From: Christensenella timonensis
GTDB taxonomy: Bacteria > Bacillota > Clostridia > Christensenellales > Christensenellaceae
Length of the DNA: 64,000 nucleotides
Assembly (NCBI RefSeq): GCF_900087015.1
Contig: NZ_FLKP01000002.1
Span: 1,860,001-1,924,000, forward strand
Direction of reading: 5' to 3'
Shown one piece after another: positions 34,673-42,649 of this stretch. The translations under genes were made by a program, and so were the position numbers. Under the pieces are notes generated by a model. It worked only from the letters and a program-made list of their open reading frames with translations, had not been told where the DNA came from and made no database searches. Position 1 is the first letter of the stretch. Every line of letters begins with the position of its first letter.

Positions 34673-36037
34673 TCAAACCATCTCTTCCGGATGGAACACT
34701 TCGTCAAATTTTTCAGCGGTCAAAAAGCCCAGTGCGACACACGCTTCCTTTAGGGAGATGTTCTCCTTATGCGCTTTTTTGACCGTCTTGGCGGCGTTGT
34801 CATAGCCGATATACGGATTCAATGCCGTTACCAGCATCAGGGAATTGTGCAGGTTATGTTTCATCTTTTCCCTGTCCGCCTTGATGCCCGACGCACAGTG
34901 GTCGTTGAACGAACGCAGTCCGTCGGATAAAAGCCTTACCGACTGCAGGAAATTGTAGATGCATACCGGCATGAACACGTTCAGTTCAAAATTCCCCTGT
35001 GATGCCGCCATGCCTACCGCCACGTCGTTTGCCATCACCTGTACGGCGACCATCGTCATGGACTCACACTGGGTGGGGTTGACCTTGCCCGGCATGATCG
35101 AGCTGCCCGGTTCGTTTTCGGGGATGAATATTTCCCCTAAGCCGCAGCGCGGCCCGCTTGCCAGCCAGCGTACGTCGTTGGCGATCTTCATCATGTTTGC
35201 CGCCAGCGCCTTTAGTGCGCCGTGCGCAAACACGAGGTCGTCCTTGGAGGTCAGCGCATGGAATTTATTTGCCGCCGTTACGAATTCCTTGCCCGTCAGC
35301 TTTCCCACCTGCTTTGCGATCTCTTCCGCAAAACCCTTGGGGGCGTTCAGGCCCGTACCGACCGCCGTGCCGCCGAGCGCGAGCTCTTTAAGGCCCGGCA
35401 GCGCCGCCTTCAGCATTTCCTTCGTTTTTTCGATCATATTGCGCCAGCCGCTGATCTCCTGCGAGAAGGCGATGGGCGTCGCGTCCTGCAAATGGGTACG
35501 CCCGCTCTTTACGATTCCTTCGTTTTCTTTTTCCAGCCGCTTGAATGTCTCGATCAGGCGATCCATTTCCGGCATCAGTTTATCTTCGATGTTCAGCACC
35601 GCAGCAATGTGCATTGCCGTGGGGAACGTATCGTTGGAGCTCTGCGACATGTTGACGTCGTCATTGGGATGCAGCAGCTTTTCCCCCGCGATCTCGTTGC
35701 CGCGGTTTGCGATCACTTCGTTCGCGTTCATATTGGACTGCGTACCGCTGCCCGTCTGCCATACCACCAGCGGGAAATGGCCATTCAGTTTGCCGGCCGT
35801 TACTTCGTCGCATGCCTGCTCGATCGCTTGGCGCTTTTGCTCGCTCAGCTTGCCCAAATTGAAATTGGCGATCGCCGCAGCCTTTTTCAAGATGCCGAAT
35901 GCATGGGTGATCTCCCTCGGCATGACCTCGTCACCGATCTCAAAATTTTGCAGACTTCTCTGTGTCTGAGCCGCCCAATAACGGTCGGCTCTTACCTGCA
36001 TCTCGCCCATCGAATCACATTCAATACGATATTCCAT
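34673..36037 (-). CDS. fumC: Fumarate hydratase, class II
   Basis: 454 residues, normal for class II fumarase. [16 protein letters not shown] and the superfamily signature [15 protein letters not shown] with the catalytic loop Ser are complete; [14 protein letters not shown] is also typical. It interconverts malate and fumarate without Fe-S clusters. It stands between mdh (25 bp) and hdrB (22 bp) in one operon, so it should supply fumarate to FrdAB. GGGAGG precedes the ATG. Confidence 0.95.
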   Translation of the reverse strand: MEYRIECDSMGEMQVRADRYWAAQTQRSLQNFEIGDEVMPREITHAFGILKKAAAIANFNLGKLSEQKRQAIEQACDEVTAGKLNGHFPLVVWQTGSGTQSNMNANEVIANRGNEIAGEKLLHPNDDVNMSQSSNDTFPTAMHIAAVLNIEDKLMPEMDRLIETFKRLEKENEGIVKSGRTHLQDATPIAFSQEISGWRNMIEKTKEMLKAALPGLKELALGGTAVGTGLNAPKGFAEEIAKQVGKLTGKEFVTAANKFHALTSKDDLVFAHGALKALAANMMKIANDVRWLASGPRCGLGEIFIPENEPGSSIMPGKVNPTQCESMTMVAVQVMANDVAVGMAASQGNFELNVFMPVCIYNFLQSVRLLSDGLRSFNDHCASGIKADREKMKHNLHNSLMLVTALNPYIGYDNAAKTVKKAHKENISLKEACVALGFLTAEKFDEVFHPEEMV

Positions 36038-36062
36038 TGCCCTTGCCTCCCAAAACTTTATT

Positions 36063-37010
36063 TTATAAATTGACCTGGCTGATTACGTTTTTCAATACAT
36101 CCGCGCTGTGGCGCAGCTTTTCCACTTCCCCGTCCGTAAGCGGCGGGAGCACGTTTCCGCATACGCCGTCCGGCCCTACAAGGAAGGGGATAGACAGGCA
36201 CACGTCATTAATTCCGTATTCCCCATGCATCATGGAGGAAACCGTGATCGCCGTGTTCACACTGCCGAAAAGGCATTCCACGATCGTGCATACCGAGATT
36301 GCGATCGCATAGAACGTCGCTCCCTTGCGGCCAATGATCTTTGCCCCGGATGTTTTGATATAGCGTTCGATCTCTTCCGTATCGATATCGGGCTGGAGCA
36401 TATCCTTGCAGTTGAAACGCTTTTTATAGTCAAGGAAATTGACGCTCCCGACCTGCGCGATAGACCATGGCACAAACGAGCTGTCGCCATGTTCCCCCAG
36501 CACATACGCATGTACATTCTTCTGGCTTAAGGAAAGGTATTCCGCGATCCTCGTGCGCAGGCGCGCCGTATCGAGTATCGTACCCGAGCCGATAATCTGG
36601 CGTTCCGGCAACCCGGACACCTTGCAGAACGTATAAGTCAATACGTCTACCGGATTGCTCACCAAAATGTAGATCGCATCCGGCGCGTGCTTGACGATCT
36701 CCGGTGTGATCTGCTTGATGATATCGACATTCGTCTGCGCCAGGTCTATGCGCGACTGTCCCGCCGTGCGCGGCAGGCCGGAGGTGATGATTACAACATC
36801 CGATCCCTCCGCGTCCTCGTATGTCCCCGCATAAATCTTCATCGGGGAACAAAAAGGCGTACCCTGGCGAACGTCCATCGCCTCGCCCAGTGCTTTTTCC
36901 GTGTTCACATCGATCATCACCACTTCAGAGGCAAGTCCTGTCACCGCCATCGTGTATGTGATCGTCGACCCGACGCTGCCCGCGCCGATGATCGTTACCT
37001 TCCTGCTCAT
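36063..37010 (-). CDS. Malate dehydrogenase-like enzyme on a lactate dehydrogenase scaffold
   Basis: 315 residues of the LDH/MDH superfamily with LDH-like overall sequence. NAD motif [11 protein letters not shown] and Asp34 ending strand 2 (MIDVN) favour NAD. Catalytic residues are Asp147 and Arg150 (ILDTARLR), His174 (GEHGD) and substrate Arg87. At the specificity position, Gln102 in LDH, this protein has Arg81 ([11 protein letters not shown]), the residue that binds the second carboxylate of oxaloacetate. With fumC next in the operon, malate dehydrogenase is the better call. The start MSRKVTII is chosen; an upstream frame of 42 codons has no family match. GGGGG lies 12 nt upstream. Confidence 0.85.
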   Translation of the reverse strand: MSRKVTIIGAGSVGSTITYTMAVTGLASEVVMIDVNTEKALGEAMDVRQGTPFCSPMKIYAGTYEDAEGSDVVIITSGLPRTAGQSRIDLAQTNVDIIKQITPEIVKHAPDAIYILVSNPVDVLTYTFCKVSGLPERQIIGSGTILDTARLRTRIAEYLSLSQKNVHAYVLGEHGDSSFVPWSIAQVGSVNFLDYKKRFNCKDMLQPDIDTEEIERYIKTSGAKIIGRKGATFYAIAISVCTIVECLFGSVNTAITVSSMMHGEYGINDVCLSIPFLVGPDGVCGNVLPPLTDGEVEKLRHSADVLKNVISQVNL

Positions 37011-37163
37011 TGTATTAAAAATCCCCCTTATACATAAAAAGCAGGCATTCCATGCCGCCAGCAGGCTTTGCTGGTCGTATCCGGCATGTACGCCTTTTTT
37101 TACTTCCTTCTTCTGTTTTGGTAAGCACAATTCCAAGCATAATCGTTATGCGCAGCCCCACCC

Positions 37164-37226
37164 TTACCACAGGTGGAAAACTGCCTGTCCTATCCGCCTG
37201 CGGGCGGCATCCTTAAGCTCCTTCAT
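37164..37226 (-). CDS. Possible 20-residue leader peptide in the mdh operon leader
   Basis: ATG with a very strong site GAGGAG 9 nt upstream encodes MKELKDAARRRIGQAVFHLW and stops. It lies in a leader of about 290 nt between the promoter and mdh. A small hairpin GCATAA-tcg-TTATGC follows at 37137-37151. No codon enrichment suggests classic attenuation. It may be a real microprotein, a leader peptide or chance. Confidence 0.35.
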   Translation of the reverse strand: MKELKDAARRRIGQAVFHLW

Positions 37227-37296
37227 TCCAAATTTCTCCTCTTGTTTTCTATTATTTGTCTTTTTTTTCACACATACTGCGTAATAAAAAACTAGA

Positions 37297-37314
37297 TTGT
37301 GTATATTTTAACAA
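37297..37314. promoter_or_regulatory. Candidate Rex (NADH/NAD sensor) operator
   Basis: TTGTGTATATTTTAACAA matches the clostridial Rex consensus TTGTTAA-N4-TTAACAA at 12 of 14 defined positions. It overlaps the -10 box of the mdh operon promoter, the position expected for repression that is lifted at high NADH. Confidence 0.6.
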
Positions 37315-37333
37315 ATCATCCGTGTTTTGTAAA
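37305..37333 (-). promoter_or_regulatory. Sigma-A promoter of the mdh-fum-hdr-flx-frd operon
   Basis: Minus strand TTTACA, 17-bp spacer, TAAAAT; start near 37298. A near-palindrome CTTTCACATATGTAAAG at 37393-37409 stands farther upstream. The rest of 37227-37472 is AT-rich without a gene. Confidence 0.6.
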
Positions 37334-37472
37334 TAGATATCTACATAATCATGTAAAATAGACGTGAATTTTAACCAAATTATTGTTTATTCTTTCACAT
37401 ATGTAAAGTTTGATATGTTTTTCACTTACTTTTGCAGTATGGCCCAGGCTTTTTGCCTCCGGGATTTCCGCC

Positions 37473-38045
37473 TTATGGCAGCGCTGTGCCCAGCAGGTAA
37501 ATCCCCACGCCTGCCGCGCCGCAAAGAAGCATGACGAGCATGGGATTCATCTTGAATTTACGCAATAGGAATAAAGACGCGGCAAAAAGGATGGCCGTCA
37601 TCAGGTCGATATCAAGGGCCGTTGGCTGGGCGGTTCCCGTGAGCGCGATCAAGAGGATGGTGCACGCCGAAGAAGCGATCAGCCCTACCGAGCAGGCGCG
37701 CAAGCCGCTTAACACATCGGTCACCCCGTCGATCCCGCTGTATTTGCGGAACAGGTAATAAAGGGTGGACGACAAGAGCACGCCCGCCAAGATACAGCCC
37801 AAGGTCGCAGCCAGCGCCCCCGGGAAACCGGCGATACGCGTTCCCACGAACGTGGCCGTGTTGACGGCTATGGGGCCGGGCGTCATCTGTGAGATGGTCA
37901 GGATATCCGTCAGCTCTTGGAAGGTGATCCATTGCTGCGCGTCCACGATGTATTGCTGGATCAGCGGTATCGTCGCATAACCGCCGCCAAAGCTGAAAAG
38001 GCCCACCTGCAGGAAATTTGCAAAGAGGTTAAACAACAGTTCCAT
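37473..38045 (-). CDS. Chromate transporter half-protein (CHR family)
   Basis: 190 residues, one CHR domain with about six membrane segments. The family motif is seen in GLFSFGGGYATIPLIQQYIV and SQMTPGPIAVNTATFVG. Two half-size CHR proteins form the transporter in Firmicutes. It overlaps the preceding half by 17 bp. No clear terminator follows. The physiological ion is uncertain; chromate export is only the family name. Confidence 0.88.
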   Translation of the reverse strand: MELLFNLFANFLQVGLFSFGGGYATIPLIQQYIVDAQQWITFQELTDILTISQMTPGPIAVNTATFVGTRIAGFPGALAATLGCILAGVLLSSTLYYLFRKYSGIDGVTDVLSGLRACSVGLIASSACTILLIALTGTAQPTALDIDLMTAILFAASLFLLRKFKMNPMLVMLLCGAAGVGIYLLGTALP

Positions 38046-38601
38046 TCCCCGCCCTCCTCTTGAGCCAGCCCGCGGCGAACGCCACCGCAGCGCTCCCCAG
38101 GATCACGGCGATCACATTGACCTGCAGGAAGAAAACCAGCACAAAGGACAATGGCAGCAGGCAGGAAAGCACCGGCTGTTTTTCCTTGAATACCGCACGG
38201 CCCATATCGATCACCACGTCGACCACCAGCGCGCATACGCCCGCTTCCATTCCCTTGAGCGCCGCCGCCACGACCAGATTATCGCGGAAAGCCGCATAAA
38301 AAACAGATACCGCCGTCAGGATGATGAGCGGCGGGATCACCGCTGCGATACAACCGATGAAAGCGCCCTTTTTCCCCGCGGTAGAAAAGCCCGTCACGGT
38401 TGCAAGGTTGACGGCGATCGCCCCCGGCGAGGACTGTGCCACCGCCGCCAGGTTCATGAGCTCTTCTTCCCCAAACAACTGCTTTTTTTCCACAAAATAT
38501 TTCCGTATCATCGGCACGACCACGTAGCCGCCGCCAAAGGTAAATGCACTGATGAACAGGTTGATGCCAAACAGCCACCACAGCGATATCTTTTTTTCCA
38601 T
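38029..38601 (-). CDS. Chromate transporter half-protein (CHR family)
   Basis: 190 residues, paired with the following half. Motifs FGGGYVVVPMIRKYFV and AQSSPGAIAVNLATVTGF match the other half, showing an old duplication. The start MEKKISLWW has GGAGG a few nt upstream; a longer frame contains that site. The pair is divergent from a LysR regulator. Confidence 0.88.
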   Translation of the reverse strand: MEKKISLWWLFGINLFISAFTFGGGYVVVPMIRKYFVEKKQLFGEEELMNLAAVAQSSPGAIAVNLATVTGFSTAGKKGAFIGCIAAVIPPLIILTAVSVFYAAFRDNLVVAAALKGMEAGVCALVVDVVIDMGRAVFKEKQPVLSCLLPLSFVLVFFLQVNVIAVILGSAAVAFAAGWLKRRAGNGTVV

Positions 38602-38658
38602 AGCTTCCCTCCGCATTCATTCTAACAATTGTATATCCATAAATAAAATGTTATTATT

Positions 38659-38676
38659 TTATTATATCTATAATAA
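38659..38676. promoter_or_regulatory. Perfect palindrome between chrA halves and lysR
   Basis: TTATTATATCTATAATAA is an 8-2-8 palindrome in the divergent promoter region, 32 bp before the lysR ATG. LysR proteins bind such T-N11-A dyads; this is the likely operator for autoregulation and for the transporter. Confidence 0.5.
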
Positions 38677-38707
38677 ATTAGTAATGTATCAGGAAGGGAA
38701 ACAAATC

Positions 38708-39583
38708 ATGAATTTGCGTCATCTAAGCGTGTTTTGTACGGTATGCAAGGAAATGAGCTTTACCAAGGCAGCGCAAAGCCTTTATATGACCCAGCCCGCC
38801 GTTTCACATGTGATCGCAGAGCTGGAACGCGAAACAGGCTGCGTCCTTTTTGACCGCGTCGCGCGCGGGATATCCTTAACGGGCGCAGGCAGGGCCTTTT
38901 ACGGCAAAGCATCGGCGATCGTGGAATTATACGAAGACCTCGAGCGAAGCAGCGGCAGCCTCGAATTCGCTTCCCCCATCCGCATCGGCTCCAGTATCAC
39001 CATTGCAAACTTCCTGCTGCCGGGTATCATGCGCGAATTTCAAAAAGAATTTAGCAATACCCCTGTGCGCATCGAGGTCGATACCGCGCGGCACAACACG
39101 GAAAAGCTTCTTCGCGGCGATATCGACGCCGCCCTGATCGAGGGCGCGATCTCTGATAACCGCCTTGCGGAGCATCCTTTTTCCGCCTTTGATATCGTGG
39201 CGGTATGCGCGCCGGATTATCCGCTTCCCGCTCCCCTGACGCCGCAATCCCTCGCCAACGCGGAGCTGCTGCTGCGCGAAAAAGGAAGCTCCGTGCGCGA
39301 TGTTTTCGACAGCGCGCTCATGCTGCACGGCCTTGTCTGCGACCCAAAATGGACAAGCGTGGATTCCCAGGCCCTGATCCGTGCGGCGCAAAACGGCTTT
39401 GGCATCGCTATCCTGCCCGCCCTCCTGGTGCAAAGCGAGCTTACGGGCGGCAGCCTGGTACAGGCAGGCATACGGGACATGCATTTGCAGAACACCAACT
39501 ATACGGTATACCACCGCGAAAAGCACCTCTCGCCTCCCCTGCGCGGATTTTTAGGCATCGCGGAGCAAAGCGCGCGCACCTGA
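38708..39583 (+). CDS. LysR-family transcriptional regulator
   Basis: 291 residues. N-terminal winged helix MNLRHLSVFCTVCKE, then SFTKAAQSLYMTQPAVSHVI and a periplasmic-binding-like effector domain with IRIGSSITIANFLLPGIM. The start is the ATG at 38708 with AGGAAGGG upstream; the open frame reaches 52 codons farther but crosses the operator. Divergent from the CHR transporter halves, which it probably controls. Confidence 0.92.
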   Translation: MNLRHLSVFCTVCKEMSFTKAAQSLYMTQPAVSHVIAELERETGCVLFDRVARGISLTGAGRAFYGKASAIVELYEDLERSSGSLEFASPIRIGSSITIANFLLPGIMREFQKEFSNTPVRIEVDTARHNTEKLLRGDIDAALIEGAISDNRLAEHPFSAFDIVAVCAPDYPLPAPLTPQSLANAELLLREKGSSVRDVFDSALMLHGLVCDPKWTSVDSQALIRAAQNGFGIAILPALLVQSELTGGSLVQAGIRDMHLQNTNYTVYHREKHLSPPLRGFLGIAEQSART

Positions 39584-39596
39584 GGAAACGGTACAT

Positions 39597-39628
39597 AAAA
39601 AAGGGCATCGGCTCCCGATGCCCTTTTC
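39597..39628. terminator. Bidirectional terminator between lysR and etfA
   Basis: AAAAGGGCATCGG / CCGATGCCCTTTT with a 3-nt loop between convergent genes. Confidence 0.85.
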
Positions 39629-39642
39629 GTTTCAATATGCCT

Positions 39643-40668
39643 TTACGCGTCTTTTCTCTCTGCGATCGCACGCTTCACCTGCTCGGTGAACAGCGGCAGT
39701 ATCTTTGTCACATCGCCTACCACGCCGAAGTCAGCCACCTCAAAGATGGGCGCTGTCTCGTCCTTGTTGATCGCGATGATCACTTCGGAATCCTCCATGC
39801 CCGCCAGGTGCTGGATCGCGCCGGAAATGCCGCATGCAATGTATAAATCCGGACGTACCGTCTTGCCTGTCTGGCCGACCTGCCTGTCCTTTTCCACCCA
39901 GCCCGCGTCCACGCACGCGCGCGACGAACTCACCGTCGTGCCGCCGCCAAACGCTTCCGCCAGATCCTCGAGCAGCTTGAAGTTTTCCGGGCAGCCCATC
40001 CCGCGGCCGCCCGAAACGAGGATCTTCGCGTCCTGGATATCCATCTTGTCGCTCACCTTTTTGATGATGTCGAGAATCTCCACGTTCACGCTCTCTTTGG
40101 GAACGTTCACCGGATAATTTTCCACCTTGGCCTGGGACTCGATGGGAGAAATACGCTGCATCACGCCCGGGCGCACCGTTGCCATCTGCGGACGGTAATC
40201 CGGGCAGATGATGGTCGCCATGATGTTCCCGCCGAACGCAGGACGCGTCATACGCAGGTTTTTTGTTTCCGGATCGATCTCAAGCCCCGTACAGTCCGCC
40301 GTGAGGCCGGTATGTACACGCGCGGATACGCGCGGCGCCAGATCCCTGCCGATCGCCGTTGCGCCGTAAAGTACGATCTCCGGCTTTTTGGCCTTGATAA
40401 TTTCCGTCAGAACATGCGCGTAAGGCTCTGTCATATAGACCTTGAGCGCGGGATCGTCCGCTAAGATCACGTTGTCCGCGCCGTAACGCCCCAGCTTTTC
40501 CGCCATCGCGCCGATGTCCGAGCCCAGTACGACAGCCGTCACTTCCGTGCCTAAGTCCGCCGCAAGCTCTTTTCCCTTGCCGACCAGCTCCAGGGAAACG
40601 CTTGTCAGCTTGTTATCTTCCTGTTGTGCGAATACGAATACGCCCTTATAATCCTGTATATTCATCAT
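39643..40668 (-). CDS. etfA: Electron transfer flavoprotein alpha subunit
   Basis: 341 residues. C-terminal FAD domain with VSGGRGMG, SRACVDAGW, QVGQTGKTVRPDLYIACG and ISGAIQHLAG, all normal for EtfA. With EtfB and acyl-CoA dehydrogenase it can split NADH electrons between crotonyl-CoA and ferredoxin. Two adjacent ATG codons (40668, 40665) are possible starts; a still earlier TTG overlaps the etfB stop and is less likely. Last gene of sucD-rpoN-acd-etfB-etfA. Confidence 0.95.
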   Translation of the reverse strand: MMNIQDYKGVFVFAQQEDNKLTSVSLELVGKGKELAADLGTEVTAVVLGSDIGAMAEKLGRYGADNVILADDPALKVYMTEPYAHVLTEIIKAKKPEIVLYGATAIGRDLAPRVSARVHTGLTADCTGLEIDPETKNLRMTRPAFGGNIMATIICPDYRPQMATVRPGVMQRISPIESQAKVENYPVNVPKESVNVEILDIIKKVSDKMDIQDAKILVSGGRGMGCPENFKLLEDLAEAFGGGTTVSSSRACVDAGWVEKDRQVGQTGKTVRPDLYIACGISGAIQHLAGMEDSEVIIAINKDETAPIFEVADFGVVGDVTKILPLFTEQVKRAIAERKDA

Positions 40669-40682
40669 ATCACCACTTTCCG

Positions 40683-41465
40683 TCAAATAATGAACTTGCT
40701 GCGGAGTTTTTCCATCAGGAATTCAACCGATTCCGCTGCATCCGTATTCACAACCGTACCCGCAGCCTTCAGCGGCTTGGTGAACGATTTGAACACGTGC
40801 GTCGGGGAACCCTTGAGCCCGATATTGCTCCTGTCAACGTCAAGGTCTTCCAGCGTCCAGATCTTGACTTCCTGCTCACGGTACGCGTCAAATACGCCCT
40901 TGGGCGTCATGTAACGCGGCTCGTTGAGCTCCGCAAGCGCGGTTAAAAGGCACGGCATTTTTGCTTTCAGGATATGATACCTGTCCTCATACTGGCGCTT
41001 CACGACAACGCTGTCGCCCTCGACCTTGATCTCCTCCGCATAGCTGATATTGACCAGTTTCAGATGCTCCGCAATCTGCGGGCCGACCTGCGCCGTGTCC
41101 CCGTCGATCGCCTGGCGGCCTGTGATGATCAGGTCAAAGGGCAGTTTCTTGATGGCCGACGCAAGCGTGGACGACGTCGCCCATGTATCCGCACCGCCAA
41201 ACGCCCTGTCCGTAACCAGGATCGCCTCGTCTGCGCCCATCGCGAGCGCTTCCCTAAGGGCGAGATCCGCCTGCGGCGGCCCCATAGAGATCACGCTTAC
41301 CTTAGCGCCCATGGAATCCTTCAGGCGCAGCGCGGCCTCAAGGCCCGCCTTGTCGTCAGGGTTGATAATGGACGGCACACCCTCGCGGATGAGCGTCCCA
41401 GTATTCGGGTCCAGCTTTACTTCATTCGTATCCGGAACCTGTTTGATGCAAACAACGATATTCAA
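40683..41465 (-). CDS. etfB: Electron transfer flavoprotein beta subunit
   Basis: 260 residues. Family motifs IVVCIKQVPDTNEV at the N-terminus and the signature GRQAIDGDTAQVGPQIAEHL are clear. The start is TTG at 41463-41465 with GGGGG about 9 nt upstream; earlier in-frame codons read through an unrelated sequence. In bifurcating Etfs this subunit holds the NADH-contacting FAD. Confidence 0.94.
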   Translation of the reverse strand: MNIVVCIKQVPDTNEVKLDPNTGTLIREGVPSIINPDDKAGLEAALRLKDSMGAKVSVISMGPPQADLALREALAMGADEAILVTDRAFGGADTWATSSTLASAIKKLPFDLIITGRQAIDGDTAQVGPQIAEHLKLVNISYAEEIKVEGDSVVVKRQYEDRYHILKAKMPCLLTALAELNEPRYMTPKGVFDAYREQEVKIWTLEDLDVDRSNIGLKGSPTHVFKSFTKPLKAAGTVVNTDAAESVEFLMEKLRSKFII

Positions 41466-41484
41466 TGTGTTTTCCCCCTTCCGT

Positions 41485-42624
41485 TTACTTGAGCGCCGCG
41501 CCGGAAATAACCATGCGCTGCACTTCGCTGGTTCCCTCGTAGATCTCTGTGATCTTCGCATCGCGCATCATGCGCTCCAGCGGGTAATCCCTTGTATATC
41601 CGTAGCCGCCCAAAAGCTGTACGCACTTGGTCGTTACTTCCATTGCCGTTTCCGCCGCCACCAGCTTTGCCATCGCGGATTCCACAGAGAAACGCTCCTG
41701 CGTATCCTTGGCGATCGCCGCACGGTAAACGAGCAGCTGCGCCGCCTCGACCTTCGCTTTTAAGTCGGCGATCACGAATTGCGTGTTCTGGAATTTGGAG
41801 AGCGGGCGTCCAAACTGCTTTCTTTCCTTGACATAGACGATCGCTTCATTAAGAGCGCCTTCCGCAATGCCCAGCGCCTGTGCGGCAATACCGATACGGC
41901 CGCCGTCCAGCGTGTTCATCGCGACCTTGAAGCCCTGCCCTTCTTTTCCCAGCAGGTTTTCCTTGGGGACGATGCAGTTTTCCATGATCAGCTCTGCCGT
42001 GGCGCTGCCGCGGATGCCCATCTTGCGCTCTTTTTTCCCGACCGAGAAGCCCGGGAAATCTTTTTCCACGATGAACGCGGAAATACCGTGGTTGCCTTTG
42101 GATTTGTCTGTCATCGCAAAAATAATGTAGATATCCGCGTACCCGGCGTTGGTGATAAATATCTTATTGCCGTTGAGTACATAGTGGTCGCCTTCCAGCA
42201 CAGCCTTGGTCTGCTGGCCGGACGCATCCGTGCCCGCACCCGCTTCCGTAAGGCCGAATGCCCCCAGCTTTTCCCCCTTCGCAAGCGGAACCAGATATTT
42301 TTGCTTCTGCTCCTCGCTGCCGAATTGCTTGATGGGATTGGAGCCCAGCGACGTATGCGCCGACACGATAACTCCCGTCGTCGCGCATGCCTTGGAAAGC
42401 TCTTCCACGCACATCACGTACGCAAGCGTATCGCAGCCCTGTCCACCATATTCCTTGGGGAAGGGTATGCCCAAAAAGCCATACTTTTTCAACTTTTCAA
42501 CCGTTTCGACCGGGAAACGTTCCTCTTCGTCCAGTTCCTCCGCGAGCGGTTTCACTTCGTTTTCTGCAAAATCGCGGAAAAGCGTTTGCAGCATCTGGTG
42601 TTCTTTGCTTAATGTGAAATCCAT
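41485..42624 (-). CDS. Short-chain (butyryl-) acyl-CoA dehydrogenase
   Basis: 379 residues, the size of butyryl-CoA dehydrogenase. The catalytic base is Glu363 in ITEIYEGTSEVQR. FAD and substrate motifs AFGLTEAGAGTD and FITNAGYADIYI are present, and QLLGGYGYTRDYPLERMMRD is typical. It reduces crotonyl-CoA to butyryl-CoA with EtfAB. It is the final enzyme of the 4-hydroxybutyrate route encoded in the window. The gene follows rpoN by 25 bp and precedes etfB by 19 bp. Confidence 0.93.
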   Translation of the reverse strand: MDFTLSKEHQMLQTLFRDFAENEVKPLAEELDEEERFPVETVEKLKKYGFLGIPFPKEYGGQGCDTLAYVMCVEELSKACATTGVIVSAHTSLGSNPIKQFGSEEQKQKYLVPLAKGEKLGAFGLTEAGAGTDASGQQTKAVLEGDHYVLNGNKIFITNAGYADIYIIFAMTDKSKGNHGISAFIVEKDFPGFSVGKKERKMGIRGSATAELIMENCIVPKENLLGKEGQGFKVAMNTLDGGRIGIAAQALGIAEGALNEAIVYVKERKQFGRPLSKFQNTQFVIADLKAKVEAAQLLVYRAAIAKDTQERFSVESAMAKLVAAETAMEVTTKCVQLLGGYGYTRDYPLERMMRDAKITEIYEGTSEVQRMVISGAALK

Positions 42625-42649
42625 ATCTCTCTCCTAAATATAGCGTTTT

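Noticed and set aside
36063-37010. Plain L-lactate dehydrogenase
   Set aside because: Arg81 at the specificity position and the operon with fumC favour malate dehydrogenase; lactate activity remains possible only as a side reaction.
37031-37063. Terminator-like hairpin with five T in the mdh leader
   Set aside because: The stem GGCAT/ATGCC is only 5 bp and outer pairs do not continue, so it is not called as a terminator.
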